From NCBI GenBank assembly GCA_905182405.1, contig CAJJBQ010000002.1, forward strand, positions 248,001 to 312,000: a DNA stretch of 64,000 nucleotides. The letters run 5' to 3'. Origin of the DNA: Akkermansiaceae bacterium. GTDB lineage: Bacteria; Verrucomicrobiota; Verrucomicrobiia; Verrucomicrobiales; Akkermansiaceae. This document shows positions 62,705-64,000 of this stretch, in pieces. Position numbers and translations under genes: made by a program. Numbering within the stretch: the stretch's first letter is position 1; each line of letters starts with the position of its first letter. Under the pieces are notes generated by a model, which did no database searches, was not told the origin of the DNA, and was given only the letters and a program-made list of their open reading frames with translations.

Positions 62705-63316
62705 TTGAGTGTTTCGCAAATTACCGACTTACGGAAGCAGCTACAGGAACAATTTCCTAGAGCGCATCGGGGATTGGACCTGCCTAAAGATACCGAGTTG
62801 GATCCGCTCTCGCTTTCTTTTCCTGCCGGGACCTTGCACGAACTTGTCGCGCCGGGGCTTTGCTCAGGAGTTTCCTTGATGATCTCCCAACTCTTGGAGC
62901 ACTCACGAGATCTCCCCCTTGCGCTCATCGATGGTCGCGATTCCTTTGATCCGGCATCCTACGGCTCGGAAAAATGCCGACGCCTCTTCTGGATCCGTTG
63001 CCGGGAAGCGATGCAGGCAATCCAGTGCGCCGACCTCCTCCTCCGCGATGGCAATCTCCCGCTCATCCTCCTCGATCTCCATCTGACTTCCGCTCGTGAA
63101 CTGAAGCGGATTCCCAACGCGATCTGGCACCGTTTCCGGACCGAGTCCCGCGCTTCCGGAGCCTCCCTCCTCGCGCTTACGCCCCGACCATGCCTCCCCT
63201 CGCCGCATAGTCGCTTCACTCTGAGTTCCACTTTCACTCTCCAAAACCTCGAAATGGACCCCCCCCAGCTGAGAGTGACGAACTCCGAAGAGGTCTGCGA
63301 GGTCGTCCATTCCTAA
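62705..63316 (+). CDS. imuA: ImuA-like SOS mutagenesis accessory protein
   Basis: 203 residues, TTG start four bases after the LexA palindrome; no in-frame ATG precedes conserved sequence. The N-terminus ITDLRKQLQEQFPRAHRGL and LHELVAPGLCSGVSLMISQLLE correspond to the RecA-like ImuA/SulA-related fold; CADLLLRDGNLPLILLDLHL follows. I see no canonical Walker A lysine (GLCSGVS in the P-loop place), as in many ImuA proteins. ImuA bridges the ImuB hub and DnaE2 in the mutasome. imuB follows after 6 bases. Confidence 0.82.
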   Translation: MSVSQITDLRKQLQEQFPRAHRGLDLPKDTELDPLSLSFPAGTLHELVAPGLCSGVSLMISQLLEHSRDLPLALIDGRDSFDPASYGSEKCRRLFWIRCREAMQAIQCADLLLRDGNLPLILLDLHLTSARELKRIPNAIWHRFRTESRASGASLLALTPRPCLPSPHSRFTLSSTFTLQNLEMDPPQLRVTNSEEVCEVVHS

Positions 63317-63322
63317 GATAAA

Positions 63323-64000
63323 ATGTCTTACTACGCCGCGCTCCATCTCCCCGGACTCCCACTCACTTGCCTGCTGGCACGTAAACAGGTCGATTCCAGT
63401 CTGCCGGCCGCCCTCCTTTCCTCAGGGAAGCGGGAAAAGTCCTTTCTCCTCCACCTCAATGAAATCGCCACCCGCTTCCATCTCAACATTGGAATGAACA
63501 CGACCCGTGCCCTTGCCCGCTGTCCCGAGCTCACGCTCTACGCCGCCGATCCCAAACTGGAAGCCCAAGCTCGGGCCGAAGCGCTCGCACTCATCGACAC
63601 TTTCACGCCGGATTACGAGGATACCGGAGCCGATACTTTCCTTCTCGACCTCTCCACCGTACTCTTCGCTTCCCGCGAGGAATGGCTCCATCAAGCACTC
63701 GAAACCTCCCGCCAACTGGGACTCCCGCTCAACCTCAGTCTTGCCGAAACGCCCGACCTCGCGCACTTGGCCGCGCTCTCCTGCCAAACCTCCTCCTCGC
63801 TACGCTACCAACCCAAAGCGAGCCTCTCCGTCCTCAGCGAACCACCATCGATTTGTGACCTCCCGCTGGATCTCCTGAGGCGAAACCACGCCTTCCCGCT
63901 GCCACAGGCCGATCTTTTACAGCTCTGGGGGCTCAGGACTTTGGGCGATCTTATCGATCTCCCCCGACAAGGTCTAGCCGAACGCCTGGGACCCAAACTC
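63323..64000 (+). CDS. imuB: ImuB-like Y-family polymerase homologue (3' end outside window)
   Basis: At least 226 residues, running off the right edge without a stop. N-terminal YYAALHLPGLPLTCLLAR fits ImuB, which lacks the catalytic acidic residues of true Y-family polymerases. NIGMNTTRALARCPELTLYAADPKLEAQA and FTPDYEDTGADTFLLDLS are the palm region; LLQLWGLRTLGDLIDLPRQGLAERLG is the helix-hairpin-helix region. ImuB acts as the hub joining ImuA, DnaE2 and the beta clamp in translesion synthesis. dnaE2 is expected just outside. Confidence 0.88.
   Translation, partial: MSYYAALHLPGLPLTCLLARKQVDSSLPAALLSSGKREKSFLLHLNEIATRFHLNIGMNTTRALARCPELTLYAADPKLEAQARAEALALIDTFTPDYEDTGADTFLLDLSTVLFASREEWLHQALETSRQLGLPLNLSLAETPDLAHLAALSCQTSSSLRYQPKASLSVLSEPPSICDLPLDLLRRNHAFPLPQADLLQLWGLRTLGDLIDLPRQGLAERLGPKL

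Noticed and set aside
62479..62928. 149-codon minus-strand frame overlapping imuA
   Set aside because: It covers the clear LexA box, promoter and imuA start and has no recognisable sequence.
1..64000. CRISPR arrays, insertion sequences, prophage or toxin-antitoxin genes
   Set aside because: Looked for direct repeats with spacers, transposase motifs and phage genes; none were seen. The content is core-type throughout.

Overview
This window looks like chromosomal DNA of a Gram-negative bacterium of the Planctomycetes-Verrucomicrobia-Chlamydiae group, most likely a verrucomicrobium. The evidence is a GTGTTC-N4-GAACAC palindrome on the promoter of a mutasome operon (I recall a TGTTC-N4-GAACA LexA box being described for Verrucomicrobia), lipoprotein and pilus genes of a diderm cell, DUF58/VWA 'Bat' clusters, DUF1573 and Gld-type ABC proteins, and a eukaryote-type (type II) glutamine synthetase. 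The DNA is compact and mostly ordinary core genome. I found no rRNA, tRNA, CRISPR array, insertion sequence or prophage.

Layout. 1-3.2 kb: tail of a lipid kinase, then an ECF sigma/anti-sigma pair followed by exported DUF1573 and rhodanese proteins. 3.2-7.1 kb (minus): two PilT-type ATPases, a zinc-ribbon membrane protein and an unknown protein. 7.2-8.4 kb (minus): a YqjD/YqjE/YqjK-like membrane stress set. 8.5-10.8 kb (minus): an M1 metallopeptidase gene broken by two nearby compensating frameshifts. 10.9-16.1 kb: trpD, then nuoDEF (minus) behind a perfect Rex operator. 16.2-20.6 kb: ptsN-like, argS, proB, proA. 21.3-25.5 kb: an iron-type ABC importer. 25.5-31.2 kb: rRNA methyltransferase, phosphohexomutase, lnt, argA-like. 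31.2-36.7 kb (minus): GldA/F/G-like ABC system plus a DUF4340 protein. 36.8-41.0 kb: sucA and sucB. 41.6-45.0 kb (minus): trkA, phoH-like, trhO. 45.1-59.3 kb: MoxR plus two DUF58/VWA (Bat) clusters separated by an opposing primary-type sigma gene. 59.2-62.4 kb: rex (minus), a kinase-like/PP2C fusion, and glnII behind a perfect sigma-54 promoter. 62.7 kb to the end: SOS-controlled imuA-imuB, with imuB running off the window.

Regulatory logic visible in the DNA: Rex (NADH/NAD+ sensing) is encoded here, and its consensus operator lies in front of the NADH-binding module of complex I. Glutamine synthetase appears to be under sigma-54 control. The mutasome promoter carries a LexA-like box over its -10 element.

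The most novel structural observation is a 21-24 residue tandem repeat (P-x-P-x-x-[IV]-x4-[LV]-x-[YF]-x-S). It forms the N-terminal extension of two unrelated proteins, NuoE and MoxR. Other points worth attention are the double-frameshifted M1 peptidase, the kinase-like/PP2C fusion, and a SucB with two lipoyl domains and no recognisable peripheral subunit-binding domain.
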